This document shows, one piece after another, positions 1-5,273 of a stretch of 12,258 nucleotides of DNA (positions within the stretch are counted from its first letter, which is position 1; the number at the start of each line of letters is the position of its first letter). Under the pieces are notes generated by a model. That model made no database searches. It had not been told where the DNA came from and saw only the letters and a program-made list of their open reading frames with translations. This stretch comes from JALHSW01 sp963720675 (GTDB taxonomy: Bacteria > Actinomycetota > Acidimicrobiia > IMCC26256 > PALSA-555), in NCBI GenBank assembly GCA_963720675.1, contig CAVRGH010000001.1, positions 1 through 12,258 on the forward strand, written 5' to 3'. The position numbers and the translations under genes are program-made.

Positions 1-5
1 CGCTG

Positions 6-839
6 ATGGCGATCTTCTTCGGCCTGCTCGTCGCGGCGTCGTTCGGGTCGGGCGACTTCCTCGGCGGCAGCGCGTCCCGACGCACCCCCACCTTGGTCGT
101 GCTCGCCGTCGTTCAGGTCTGCGCCCTGGCGGGTGCGGTGGTGTACGCGCTCGCGTTGGGCGGCTCGGCGAGCGGCACCGATCTCGGCCTCGGCGCCGCG
201 GCGGGGGGACTGAACGGCATCGCTCTGGGTTGCCTCTACGCCGGGCTCGCGACCGGCCGGATGGGCGTTGTCGCACCGCTCACCGCCGTCATCGCCGCGT
301 GCATCCCCGTGTTCTGGGGACTCGCCAACGGTGAGAACCTCAGCACCGTCGCACTCGTCGGTGTCGCGATCGCCATCGGGGCCGGCGGGCTCATCGCGCG
401 TGAGCGCGACGAGGCCGGCGGGGGAGGCCGGCTGTCGGCACTCGGCCTGGCTGCTGTCGCGGGGACGCTGTTCGGGTGGTCGTTCGTCCTGTACTCGGAG
501 ACGGGCCACGACTCGGGCGCGTGGCCGGTGCTCGCGGGGCGCGCCGCGGCGACCGTGCTGGTCGTCATCGTGGTGCTCGTGCTGCGACGCTCCGTTCGCA
601 TCGGCTCGCCGGAGCGGTCGATGGCGATCGGAGCCGGCATCCTCGACGTGACCGCGACCGCGCTGCTGCTGATCGCGATCCGAGAGGGTCTCGTAGCGGT
701 CGTCGCGCCGATCGCCGCGCTCGGCCCCGCCTTCACCGTCGTGTGGGCCTGGATCGTGCTCCGAGAACCGGTGGGCCGTCTCCAACTGCTCGGGATCGCG
801 GCCGGCATCGCCGGGCTCGTCCTGATCGCGGCCGGCTGA
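6..839 (+). CDS. EamA/DMT-family membrane transporter
   Basis: This is a predicted inner-membrane permease of the drug/metabolite transporter superfamily; its substrate cannot be inferred. The 277 residues form about ten hydrophobic segments in two homologous halves, the usual EamA length. Half one carries 'GMGVVAPLTAV' (residues 86-96) and half two the matching 'EGLVAVVAPIAAL' (228-239). The C-terminus has the typical EamA ending, with E254 in 'REPVGRLQ' and a Gly-rich last helix (263-277). The N-terminal 'GDFLGG' (16-21) is characteristic of an actinobacterial EamA subgroup. The ATG at 6 fits the usual N-terminus directly before the first helix, but only five bases precede it, so its ribosome binding site and any longer start lie outside the window. 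It converges on the SRPBCC gene with an 18-base gap and no obvious terminator hairpin. Confidence 0.88.
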   Translation: MAIFFGLLVAASFGSGDFLGGSASRRTPTLVVLAVVQVCALAGAVVYALALGGSASGTDLGLGAAAGGLNGIALGCLYAGLATGRMGVVAPLTAVIAACIPVFWGLANGENLSTVALVGVAIAIGAGGLIARERDEAGGGGRLSALGLAAVAGTLFGWSFVLYSETGHDSGAWPVLAGRAAATVLVVIVVLVLRRSVRIGSPERSMAIGAGILDVTATALLLIAIREGLVAVVAPIAALGPAFTVVWAWIVLREPVGRLQLLGIAAGIAGLVLIAAG

Positions 840-857
840 GCGCCGAGGTGCGCTCGC

Positions 858-1355
858 TCACTCCCTGTGCGCCTCCAGGTACGCGGTGAGCTTCTCGAAC
901 GCCATAGTCCACCCAGTGGCACCAGGGGAACCGGCCGGGACGCCCTCGTGAGTCATCACCATCTTCGTGAGGCCTCCGAGGTCCTCGAGCGTGACGCGAA
1001 CCTCGGTCGTCACGGGATGTCCCTCCGGCATGCCCATGTCGGAGGCCGAGGAGACGTTGCCGTGTTCGTCGGACATCGACTCGGTGTAGACGAGTCGCTC
1101 GCGCTCGACCACTTCGCGGTACTCACCGGTGAACCACATCTGCATGGCGCCGTTCGGAGTCTGCATCTCCATGCACACGAGCCGGGTTCCCCCGACCCGC
1201 ACGTCCATCTTCGCGACCGGGATGGTCGCGCCGTCCGGGCCGTACCAGCGCTTGAAGTGCTCGGGGTCGGTCCACATCCTCCAGACGAGGTCCACGGGAG
1301 ATCGGAAGACGCGTTCGATCACGACCGCGTCCTGGGGAATGCTTTCGTCGGTCAT
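858..1355 (-). CDS. SRPBCC/AHSA1-domain protein partnered with ArsR
   Basis: A 165-residue helix-grip (START/SRPBCC, AHSA1-like) protein, probably cytoplasmic; such proteins bind a hydrophobic ligand in a central cavity. Visible family features are the N-terminal strand 'VVIERVFRSPVDLVWRMWTD' (11-30), 'FKRWYGP' (34-40), and the C-terminal helix with 'GWTMAFEKLTAYLE' (148-161). Length is normal. Its ATG overlaps the stop of the upstream ArsR gene by four bases (ATGA), so the two are translationally coupled. ArsR-AHSA1 operons are a very common actinobacterial arrangement in which the regulator represses its own operon. The ligand is unknown and no catalytic residues are evident. Confidence 0.88.
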   Translation of the reverse strand: MTDESIPQDAVVIERVFRSPVDLVWRMWTDPEHFKRWYGPDGATIPVAKMDVRVGGTRLVCMEMQTPNGAMQMWFTGEYREVVERERLVYTESMSDEHGNVSSASDMGMPEGHPVTTEVRVTLEDLGGLTKMVMTHEGVPAGSPGATGWTMAFEKLTAYLEAHRE

Positions 1356-1708
1356 CGCGCTGGTCCGTCCTTGGTCGCGAGGTGGTTGAGGTATTCGTCC
1401 ATCCGATCGAATCGGGCTTCCCAGACGGCCCGGTACTGCTCGGCCCAGGTCGAGACCTCCTCGAGGGGCGTGGCGTCGAGCGCGCAGGGGCGGTACTGGG
1501 CTCGTCGACCGCGGACGACCAGGCCGGCGCGTTCGAGCACCTTGAGGTGCTTCGAGACTGCGGGGAGCTGCATCTCGAACGGCTCGGCGAGCTCGTTCAC
1601 GGTCGCGGCGCCTTCTGCGAGGCGAGCGAGGATCGCTCGGCGCGTCGAGTTGGCCAGGGCGGCGAAGGTCTCGTCCAGCCGGTGCTCGTCGATCGCCGTC
1701 GTCACCAT
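1352..1708 (-). CDS. ArsR-family winged-helix transcriptional repressor
   Basis: A 118-residue ArsR/SmtB-type DNA-binding protein. The N-terminal helix 'FAALANSTRRAILARLAEG' (15-33) is the classic ArsR opening. The recognition helix lies around 'QLPAVSKHLKVLERAGL' (47-63), followed by the wing 'VVRGRRAQYRPCAL' (64-77). There is no ELCVCDL-type cysteine pair in helix alpha-3 and the only cysteine is C75, so classical metal sensing is unlikely and the signal is unknown. It is first gene of an operon with the SRPBCC protein (ATGA overlap). A consensus-like promoter with a palindrome over its -10 box lies directly upstream, as expected for autorepression. A weak GGAAAG lies 13 nt before the ATG. 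Confidence 0.9.
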   Translation of the reverse strand: MVTTAIDEHRLDETFAALANSTRRAILARLAEGAATVNELAEPFEMQLPAVSKHLKVLERAGLVVRGRRAQYRPCALDATPLEEVSTWAEQYRAVWEARFDRMDEYLNHLATKDGPAR

Positions 1709-1720
1709 CAGGCCGTGTCT

Positions 1721-1756
1721 ACTTTCCGTATCAGATAATTAACTATCTAGGAAAGT
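1721..1756. promoter_or_regulatory. Putative ArsR operator (two nested inverted repeats)
   Basis: The inner near-palindrome AGATAATTAACTATCT (1733-1748) pairs 14 of its 16 positions and covers the -10 box. An outer repeat, ACTTTCC (1721-1727) and GGAAAGT (1750-1756), flanks it with a centre offset by 2 bp. ArsR-family repressors typically bind AT-rich 12-2-12-type dyads overlapping their own promoter, so autorepression is the natural inference. Binding itself is not shown by sequence. Confidence 0.6.
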
Positions 1757-1770
1757 ACCGCGAATGTCAA
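1742..1770 (-). promoter_or_regulatory. Sigma-70-type promoter of the arsR-SRPBCC operon
   Basis: Read on the minus strand: TTGACA (1770-1765), a 17-nt spacer and GATAGT (1747-1742). The -35 matches the sigma-70 consensus fully and the -10 in four of six positions, including the key A at position 2 and T at position 6. The predicted transcript would begin near 1735, about 27 nt before the arsR start codon. The AT-rich patch stands out against its GC-rich surroundings. Confidence 0.72.
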
Positions 1771-1845
1771 CCCGCCATGGCATGGGTCGAGTTGTTGTTC
1801 GAGCTGCCGGTTCCGACCACCGGCGGTAGGGATGGGGCATCGAGG

Positions 1846-1859
1846 TCGCCCAGGCGACA
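1846..1859. promoter_or_regulatory. Short palindrome upstream of the flavin reductase gene
   Basis: GTCGCC (1846-1851) and GGCGAC (1854-1859) form a perfect 6-bp inverted repeat with a 2-bp centre, about 45 bp before the gene start. It could be a small operator. In GC-rich DNA such short dyads also arise by chance, and no clear -10/-35 pair was found here. Confidence 0.25.
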
Positions 1860-1904
1860 GGACCGATCTGGAACCGGAACGACGTCTTGGGAGACGATGC
1901 ACGC

Positions 1905-2654
1905 ATGAACCTCAACAAGATCCAACAGGAGTGGTCGGAGCAGAGCACCTGGGACTTCTCCGATCTCCGAGCCCTCGTCATCAACTGCACCTTGAAGCGC
2001 TCACCGGAGGTGTCGAACACGCAGGGTCTTGCCGACCTCGCGCTCGCCATCTTCGAGGCGAACGGAGTGGAGACCGAGGTCATCCGCGCGATCGACCACG
2101 ACATCGCGACCGGGATCTACCCGGACATGACCGAGCACGGCTGGGCGAGCGACGAGTGGCCGGCGATCTACGAGCGGGTGATGGCCGCCGACATCCTCAT
2201 CCTCGCGATGCCGATCTGGCTGGGGGAGAAGTCCTCGGTCTGCACGAAGGTCATCGAGCGGTTGTACGGCAACTCGCACCTGCTCACCGAGGACGGGCAG
2301 TGGTCGTACTACGGCCGCGTCGGCGGTTGCATCGTCACGGGCAACGAGGACGGCGCCAAGCACTGCTCGATGAACGTCCTCTACTCACTGCAGCACCTCG
2401 GGTACGTGATCCCGCCCCAGGCGGACTGCGCATGGCTGGGAGAGGCCGGACCCGGGCCCTCGTACCTCGACCCCGGTTCGGGCGGTCCGGACAACGACTT
2501 CACCAACCGGAACACCACGTTCATGGCGTGGAACCTGATGCACGTCGCGCGGATGCTCAAGGACAACGGCGGGATCCCGGCGCACGGCAACCAGCCGAAG
2601 CTCTGGGACGCAGGGTGCCGTTTCGACTTCCCGAACCCCGAGTACCGCGTCTGA
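1905..2654 (+). CDS. Flavodoxin-fold NAD(P)H-dependent FMN reductase family protein
   Basis: A 249-residue cytoplasmic flavoprotein candidate of the NADPH-dependent FMN reductase (flavodoxin-like) family. The first strand plus phosphate-binding loop is 'ALVINCTLKRSPEVSNTQ' (23-40). 'ADILILAMPIWLGEKSS' (95-111) is the second FMN-contact loop and 'VGGCIVTGNEDGAKHC' (139-154) the third. The C-terminal third (about 175-249, with 'GPGPSYLDPGSGGPDNDFT') is longer than in small quinone reductases and matches a subgroup often annotated simply as flavodoxin family. The ATG at 1905 is preferred over an in-frame TTG at 1887 because GGGAGA sits 10 nt upstream of it. The electron acceptor is unknown. It lies 196 bp from the divergent arsR. 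Confidence 0.85.
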   Translation: MNLNKIQQEWSEQSTWDFSDLRALVINCTLKRSPEVSNTQGLADLALAIFEANGVETEVIRAIDHDIATGIYPDMTEHGWASDEWPAIYERVMAADILILAMPIWLGEKSSVCTKVIERLYGNSHLLTEDGQWSYYGRVGGCIVTGNEDGAKHCSMNVLYSLQHLGYVIPPQADCAWLGEAGPGPSYLDPGSGGPDNDFTNRNTTFMAWNLMHVARMLKDNGGIPAHGNQPKLWDAGCRFDFPNPEYRV

Positions 2655-2719
2655 CGCGCGGCGACGATGGTGGCGTCCGGCGGGGCGATCACCACGGATC
2701 AGCCGACCGGAGCGCTTGC

Positions 2720-2738
2720 TACGGTCGGCCGGGAGGAG
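2720..2738 (+). promoter_or_regulatory. TACGGT -10 box and strong RBS of the small Cys/His gene
   Basis: TACGGT (2720-2725) fits the actinobacterial TANNNT -10 pattern and is followed by GGAGGAG (2732-2738), six nt before the ATG at 2745. An 8-bp inverted repeat, GCCGACCG (2702-2709) with CGGTCGGC (2722-2729), overlaps the -10 box and could be an operator. No convincing -35 is visible. Confidence 0.4.
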
Positions 2739-2744
2739 TTGCCG

Positions 2745-2906
2745 ATGCCGCAGGAGCAGTCCCAGAAGAGTGGCGACCCGCCGCTGGGCAAGTGCGCCGT
2801 GTGTGACGAGCCGGTCACGACGGCGGATCCCGGTCGACTGCAGTTCTCCGCCGCGACGGGTTCGATGACGCACGTCCATGATCGGTGCCGCGCCGAGAAT
2901 CAGTAG
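2745..2906 (+). CDS. 53-residue putative zinc-binding protein (CX2C...HX2C)
   Basis: A very small protein with a treble-clef/half-LIM-like set of ligands: C17-x2-C20, then 24 residues, then H45-x2-C48 (with H43 as a possible alternative). The four-ligand pattern suggests one structural zinc ion; this is inference from spacing. The ATG at 2745 is chosen over an in-frame ATG at 2667 because GGAGGAG lies six nt upstream, and because residues before it look like non-coding sequence. The N-terminus is polar (QEQSQKSGDPP) and no other domain is visible. It sits 9 bp before the DapB-like gene on the same strand. Function unknown. Confidence 0.62.
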   Translation: MPQEQSQKSGDPPLGKCAVCDEPVTTADPGRLQFSAATGSMTHVHDRCRAENQ

Positions 2907-2909
2907 CGT
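2904..2909 (+). promoter_or_regulatory. Putative leaderless -10 box (TAGCGT) reusing a stop codon
   Basis: TAGCGT begins with the TAG stop of the small Cys/His gene and ends six nt before the ATG at 2916. There is no Shine-Dalgarno sequence before that ATG. A TANNNT box at this distance is the hallmark of leaderless mRNAs in Actinobacteria, so the dehydrogenase may have its own leaderless transcript. Confidence 0.4.
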
Positions 2910-2915
2910 CAGGCC

Positions 2916-4184
2916 ATGACGAATCGTGTGGTGGTGTGGGGGACAGGCAACGTCGGCCGGCCGGCGTTGCGCGCGGTCGCCGCGCACCGCGACCTGGAGC
3001 TCACGGGTGTGGTCGTCGCGAATCCCGCGAAGGTGGGCCGAGACGCCGGTGAGCTTGCCGGGATCGCTCCCCTGGGAGTCGCGGCCACCGACGATCGGTC
3101 GATCGCGTTCGCCGACGACGTCGACGCGGTGGTCTACGCCGCGACCGCGGACACGCGTCCCGACGAGGCGCTGGTCGATCTCGTCGCGTGCCTCGGCGCG
3201 GGTGCCAACGTCGTGTCGACGGCCTTCTACCCGCTGCTCCACCCACCGAGCGCGCCACGTCATCTGATGGACCTCGTCGAGGGTGCGTGTGCCGACGGCG
3301 ACTCGTCGGTCTTCGTCTCGGGCATCGACCCCGGATGGGCGCTCGACATCCTCCCCGGGTTGGTGAGCGGGGTGAGCGCGGGGATCGAGGAGATCCGGAT
3401 CCAGGAACTCTTCAACTACGCGCTCTACGACCAGCCCGAGGTCGTGCGCGAGGTCATCGGGTTCGGAGGGTCGATGGACGACCTCCCGCTCATGCTCCTC
3501 GACTTCTCTCTCGACATGGTGTGGGCACCGATGCTGCGCGTGCTCGCCGATCTGCTCGAGGTCGAGCTCGACGCGATCACGACCCAGGTCGAACGGCGAC
3601 CTCTCGAGCGCACCATCGAGGTACCGGGCATGGGTACCTTCGATGCCGGCACGCAGGGTGCGTTCCGGTTCGAGGTGCAGGGAATCGTCGATGGCCACCC
3701 GCTCCTCGTGGTGGAGCACGTCACGCGCATCGACGACGACTGCGCTCCCGAGTGGCCACGCTCGCCGACCGGCGAGCACCGCGTGTGCATCACGGGACAC
3801 CCGAACCTGACCGTGTCGGTCCACGGCACCGAACCGGGTGAGCCAGGTGCGGCGGGTGGCGGCAACGCGACCGCGGCCAACCGCGTCGTGAACGCGATCC
3901 CCGCGGTGTGCGCCGCTCCGGCCGGCCCGGTCGGTCCCCTCGACTTACCGCCGATCTCCGGATCAGCGCAGCTACGACGGCGGTCAGCGGCGCGCTCGAC
4001 GTTTGGTGCTCCCGATCGGCGGGTACGGGTCTGGATGGACCTCATCCCTCGACCGAGGAGCGTGCGATGCCGCCGCAGGCCTGGAGCAAGAAGCGGGAAC
4101 GACAGTACGAGCACATCAAGGAAGGCCTCGAGGATCGTGGTCACGTCGAGGACGAGGCGGAAGAGATCGCGGCGCGCACGGTGA
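2916..4184 (+). CDS. DapB-fold NAD(P)-dependent dehydrogenase, C-terminus extended by missing stop
   Basis: The product resembles the dihydrodipicolinate reductase-like / 2,4-diaminopentanoate dehydrogenase-like family common in actinobacteria. The Rossmann start is 'VVVWGTGNVGRPALRAV' (5-21, GxGxxG). 'DVDAVVYAATADTRPDE' (68-84) is the second nucleotide-side strand, 'GANVVSTAFYPLLHPP' (96-111) follows, and 'GIDPGWALDILP' (136-147) begins the catalytic/tetramer domain. The recognisable domain ends at 'GPVGPLDLPPISG' (337-349, base 3962). The frame then continues for 73 Arg/Ser-rich residues and overlaps the next gene by 118 bp. That tail looks like out-of-frame translation, so the true end is probably near 3980 and the stop has been lost or a frameshift is present. 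The substrate is unknown. Its start has no Shine-Dalgarno. Confidence 0.8.
   Translation: MTNRVVVWGTGNVGRPALRAVAAHRDLELTGVVVANPAKVGRDAGELAGIAPLGVAATDDRSIAFADDVDAVVYAATADTRPDEALVDLVACLGAGANVVSTAFYPLLHPPSAPRHLMDLVEGACADGDSSVFVSGIDPGWALDILPGLVSGVSAGIEEIRIQELFNYALYDQPEVVREVIGFGGSMDDLPLMLLDFSLDMVWAPMLRVLADLLEVELDAITTQVERRPLERTIEVPGMGTFDAGTQGAFRFEVQGIVDGHPLLVVEHVTRIDDDCAPEWPRSPTGEHRVCITGHPNLTVSVHGTEPGEPGAAGGGNATAANRVVNAIPAVCAAPAGPVGPLDLPPISGSAQLRRRSAARSTFGAPDRRVRVWMDLIPRPRSVRCRRRPGARSGNDSTSTSRKASRIVVTSRTRRKRSRRAR
4001..4026 (+). promoter_or_regulatory. Sigma-B/F-like stress promoter GTTT-N16-GGGTAC
   Basis: GTTT (4001-4004), a 16-nt spacer and GGGTAC (4021-4026) match the consensus described for Streptomyces sigma-B (GNNT-N14-16-GGGTAC/T) and mycobacterial sigma-F (GGTTT-N15-17-GGGTA). 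The predicted start near 4033 would give a leader of about 34 nt containing GAGGAG (4055-4060), six nt before the ATG at 4067. The element lies over the anomalous 3' extension of the preceding reading frame. Confidence 0.55.
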
Positions 4185-4393
4185 ACAAGGAGCGTGCTCG
4201 GGCCGGCGAGGCAAAGGAGCCGAGCCGCGCATCGGTCGATGACATCTCGTCGGGGCGGCGCGGCGGGCTGCGCTCCCACAAGGGCGAGGGCGGTCGCACC
4301 TTCGACCAGCTCTACGAAGAGGCCAAGCACAAGAACATCCGTGGACGTTCGTCGATGACCAAGGCGGAACTCGAGCGCGCGGTCGGGCGATGA
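4067..4393 (+). CDS. Small basic protein with C-terminal Rho-N/SAP-like helix pair
   Basis: A 108-residue, highly charged, probably cytoplasmic protein of an actinobacterial family often labelled 'plasmid stabilization protein' without direct evidence. Residues 1-48 hold the conserved 'AWSKKRERQYEHIKEGL' and 'AEEIAARTVNKERAR' segments. After a flexible middle ('SSGRRGGLRSHKGEGG', 61-76), the end 'LYEEAKHKNIRGRSSMTKAELERAV' region (about 81-106) has the LxxxAKxxNIxGRSxMxKxEL pattern of Rho termination factor N-terminal domains, a small nucleic-acid-binding fold. GAGGAG sits six nt before the ATG. The stop overlaps the next gene's start (ATGA), so it is co-translated with the peroxiredoxin-like gene. 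A sigma-B/F-like promoter upstream suggests stress induction. Confidence 0.82.
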   Translation: MPPQAWSKKRERQYEHIKEGLEDRGHVEDEAEEIAARTVNKERARAGEAKEPSRASVDDISSGRRGGLRSHKGEGGRTFDQLYEEAKHKNIRGRSSMTKAELERAVGR

Positions 4394-4890
4394 GCATGGC
4401 CACGGCAGCGGTCGGGAGATCGGCACCGCCGTTCCGCGCCCCGTCGAGCAACGGACAGACCCTTGACCTCGATGCGTTCGTCGGAAAGGTCCGGGTCGTG
4501 CTCGTGTTCTTCGCCGACATGACCGGACCGCTGAGTCAGGCCGCGCTCGCGGATCTCGACGAGCACTTGGTGGATTTCGGGCACGAGCGGGTGCAGCTGC
4601 TCGCGATCGCACCGTGCACCGCGAGAGAAGCCCGCACGGTCAGCGAGGAGCGACGGCTCGCGTTGACACTGCTCGCAGACGAGCACGGCGGCGAGGGTCT
4701 CGGCCCCATTGCGTCGGCGTTCGTGGGTGCGATCGGCCCCGAGTCGGTGGCGGTGGTCGTGATCGACCGGTCCGGCACCGTCGTCGACCGCTTCGATCAG
4801 TCACCGGTCGGCGACCTCGCCGAGCGCATCCTCCGAAGGGTCGAGCAGGCCAGCCACGACGAGGCCCCCACCGAGGTCCGCGGCCGCTAG
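4390..4890 (+). CDS. Peroxiredoxin-fold (AhpC/TSA) protein lacking the peroxidatic cysteine
   Basis: A 166-residue thioredoxin-fold protein with the peroxiredoxin layout: 'GRSAPPFRAPSSNGQTLDLD' (9-28), the strand 'VRVVLVFFADMTGPLSQAAL' (34-53), 'VQLLAIAPCTAREAR' (68-82), and 'GPESVAVVVIDRSGTVVDRF' (116-135). In active peroxiredoxins the stretch after strand beta-3 reads PxxxTxxC. Here it reads F-A-D-M-T-G-P-L, with L48 in the cysteine position and no proline. The only cysteine, C76, falls in the following strand where it is not catalytic. Peroxide reduction by the usual chemistry is therefore unlikely; a binding, regulatory or chaperone role is possible. The ATG at 4390 overlaps the preceding stop; an in-frame ATG at 4396 is an alternative. 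Confidence 0.78.
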   Translation: MSMATAAVGRSAPPFRAPSSNGQTLDLDAFVGKVRVVLVFFADMTGPLSQAALADLDEHLVDFGHERVQLLAIAPCTAREARTVSEERRLALTLLADEHGGEGLGPIASAFVGAIGPESVAVVVIDRSGTVVDRFDQSPVGDLAERILRRVEQASHDEAPTEVRGR

Positions 4891-4928
4891 GGCGCGCGGG
4901 ATGGGATTTCGCGGGTCCCCCGGCGGGG

Positions 4929-5174
4929 TCAGGCCTCCGGGATCGCTTCCCACCACTGGCACCACCATTCCGCACCGACGAGGATGCGCAGCTTCGGGTG
5001 CCAGCAGTACGAGATCTCAGCAGTGTTCTCCAGGTAGTAGCGGCAGTTCTCGCATTGCTCTTCGCCCTGGGGCTTGCCCTTCAACACGGCGTTGTCCGAA
5101 AGATGCCGGAGCTCGATCGCGAGCTTCTCGTCGATCTCTTTCGGTTCGGGCTCTGGGATCTCGTAATCGGCCAT
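4929..5174 (-). CDS. HiPIP-like [4Fe-4S] protein without export signal
   Basis: An 81-residue protein with four cysteines spaced C41-x2-C44-x12-C57-x14-C72, close to the high-potential iron-sulfur protein (HiPIP) arrangement. Around the last cysteine, 'V66-x3-W-W-C72-x2-W' differs from the HiPIP signature ([LIVM]-x3-G-[YW]-C-x2-[FYW]) only by W70 in place of glycine. 'ENCRYY' (42-47) also matches HiPIP style. HiPIPs normally carry one [4Fe-4S](3+/2+) cluster and transfer electrons in the periplasm after Tat export. This one starts with an acidic, Pro/Glu-rich segment (MADYEIPEPEPKEIDEKLAI) and has no signal peptide, implying a cytoplasmic protein. The ATG at 5174 is chosen over an in-frame ATG at 5246 because a promoter-like element lies between them. 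It converges on the peroxiredoxin-like gene. Confidence 0.74.
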   Translation of the reverse strand: MADYEIPEPEPKEIDEKLAIELRHLSDNAVLKGKPQGEEQCENCRYYLENTAEISYCWHPKLRILVGAEWWCQWWEAIPEA

Positions 5175-5182
5175 GGCTTCTT

Positions 5183-5208
5183 CTACCCCGCCCCGGTGCA
5201 ACGAAACC
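5183..5208 (-). promoter_or_regulatory. Sigma-B/F-like promoter GGTTT-N15-GGGTAG of the HiPIP-like gene
   Basis: On the minus strand GGTTT (5208-5204), a 15-nt spacer and GGGTAG (5188-5183) match the mycobacterial sigma-F consensus in the -35 and in GGGTA of the -10. The -10 ends only eight nt before the ATG at 5174, so transcription would begin at or within two bases of the start codon, a nearly leaderless mRNA. The element lies in the 99-bp gap after the SpoIIE-type phosphatase gene. Confidence 0.5.
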
Positions 5209-5273
5209 AGCCGTGGCGCCCCTTGGCGCGTGGAGGACTCGTCCACCGCCGAGCCGAGCCCTTGGCCGGGGAG

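Noticed and set aside
2385..3824. 479-codon minus-strand frame across the flavin reductase end and the dehydrogenase
   Set aside because: It is antisense to two recognisable proteins and has a shadow-type composition.
4911..4928. C/G-rich stretch between the convergent peroxiredoxin-like and HiPIP-like genes as a bidirectional terminator
   Set aside because: Only a short CCCC/GGGG pairing is possible and no T-run follows on either strand, so it is too weak to call.
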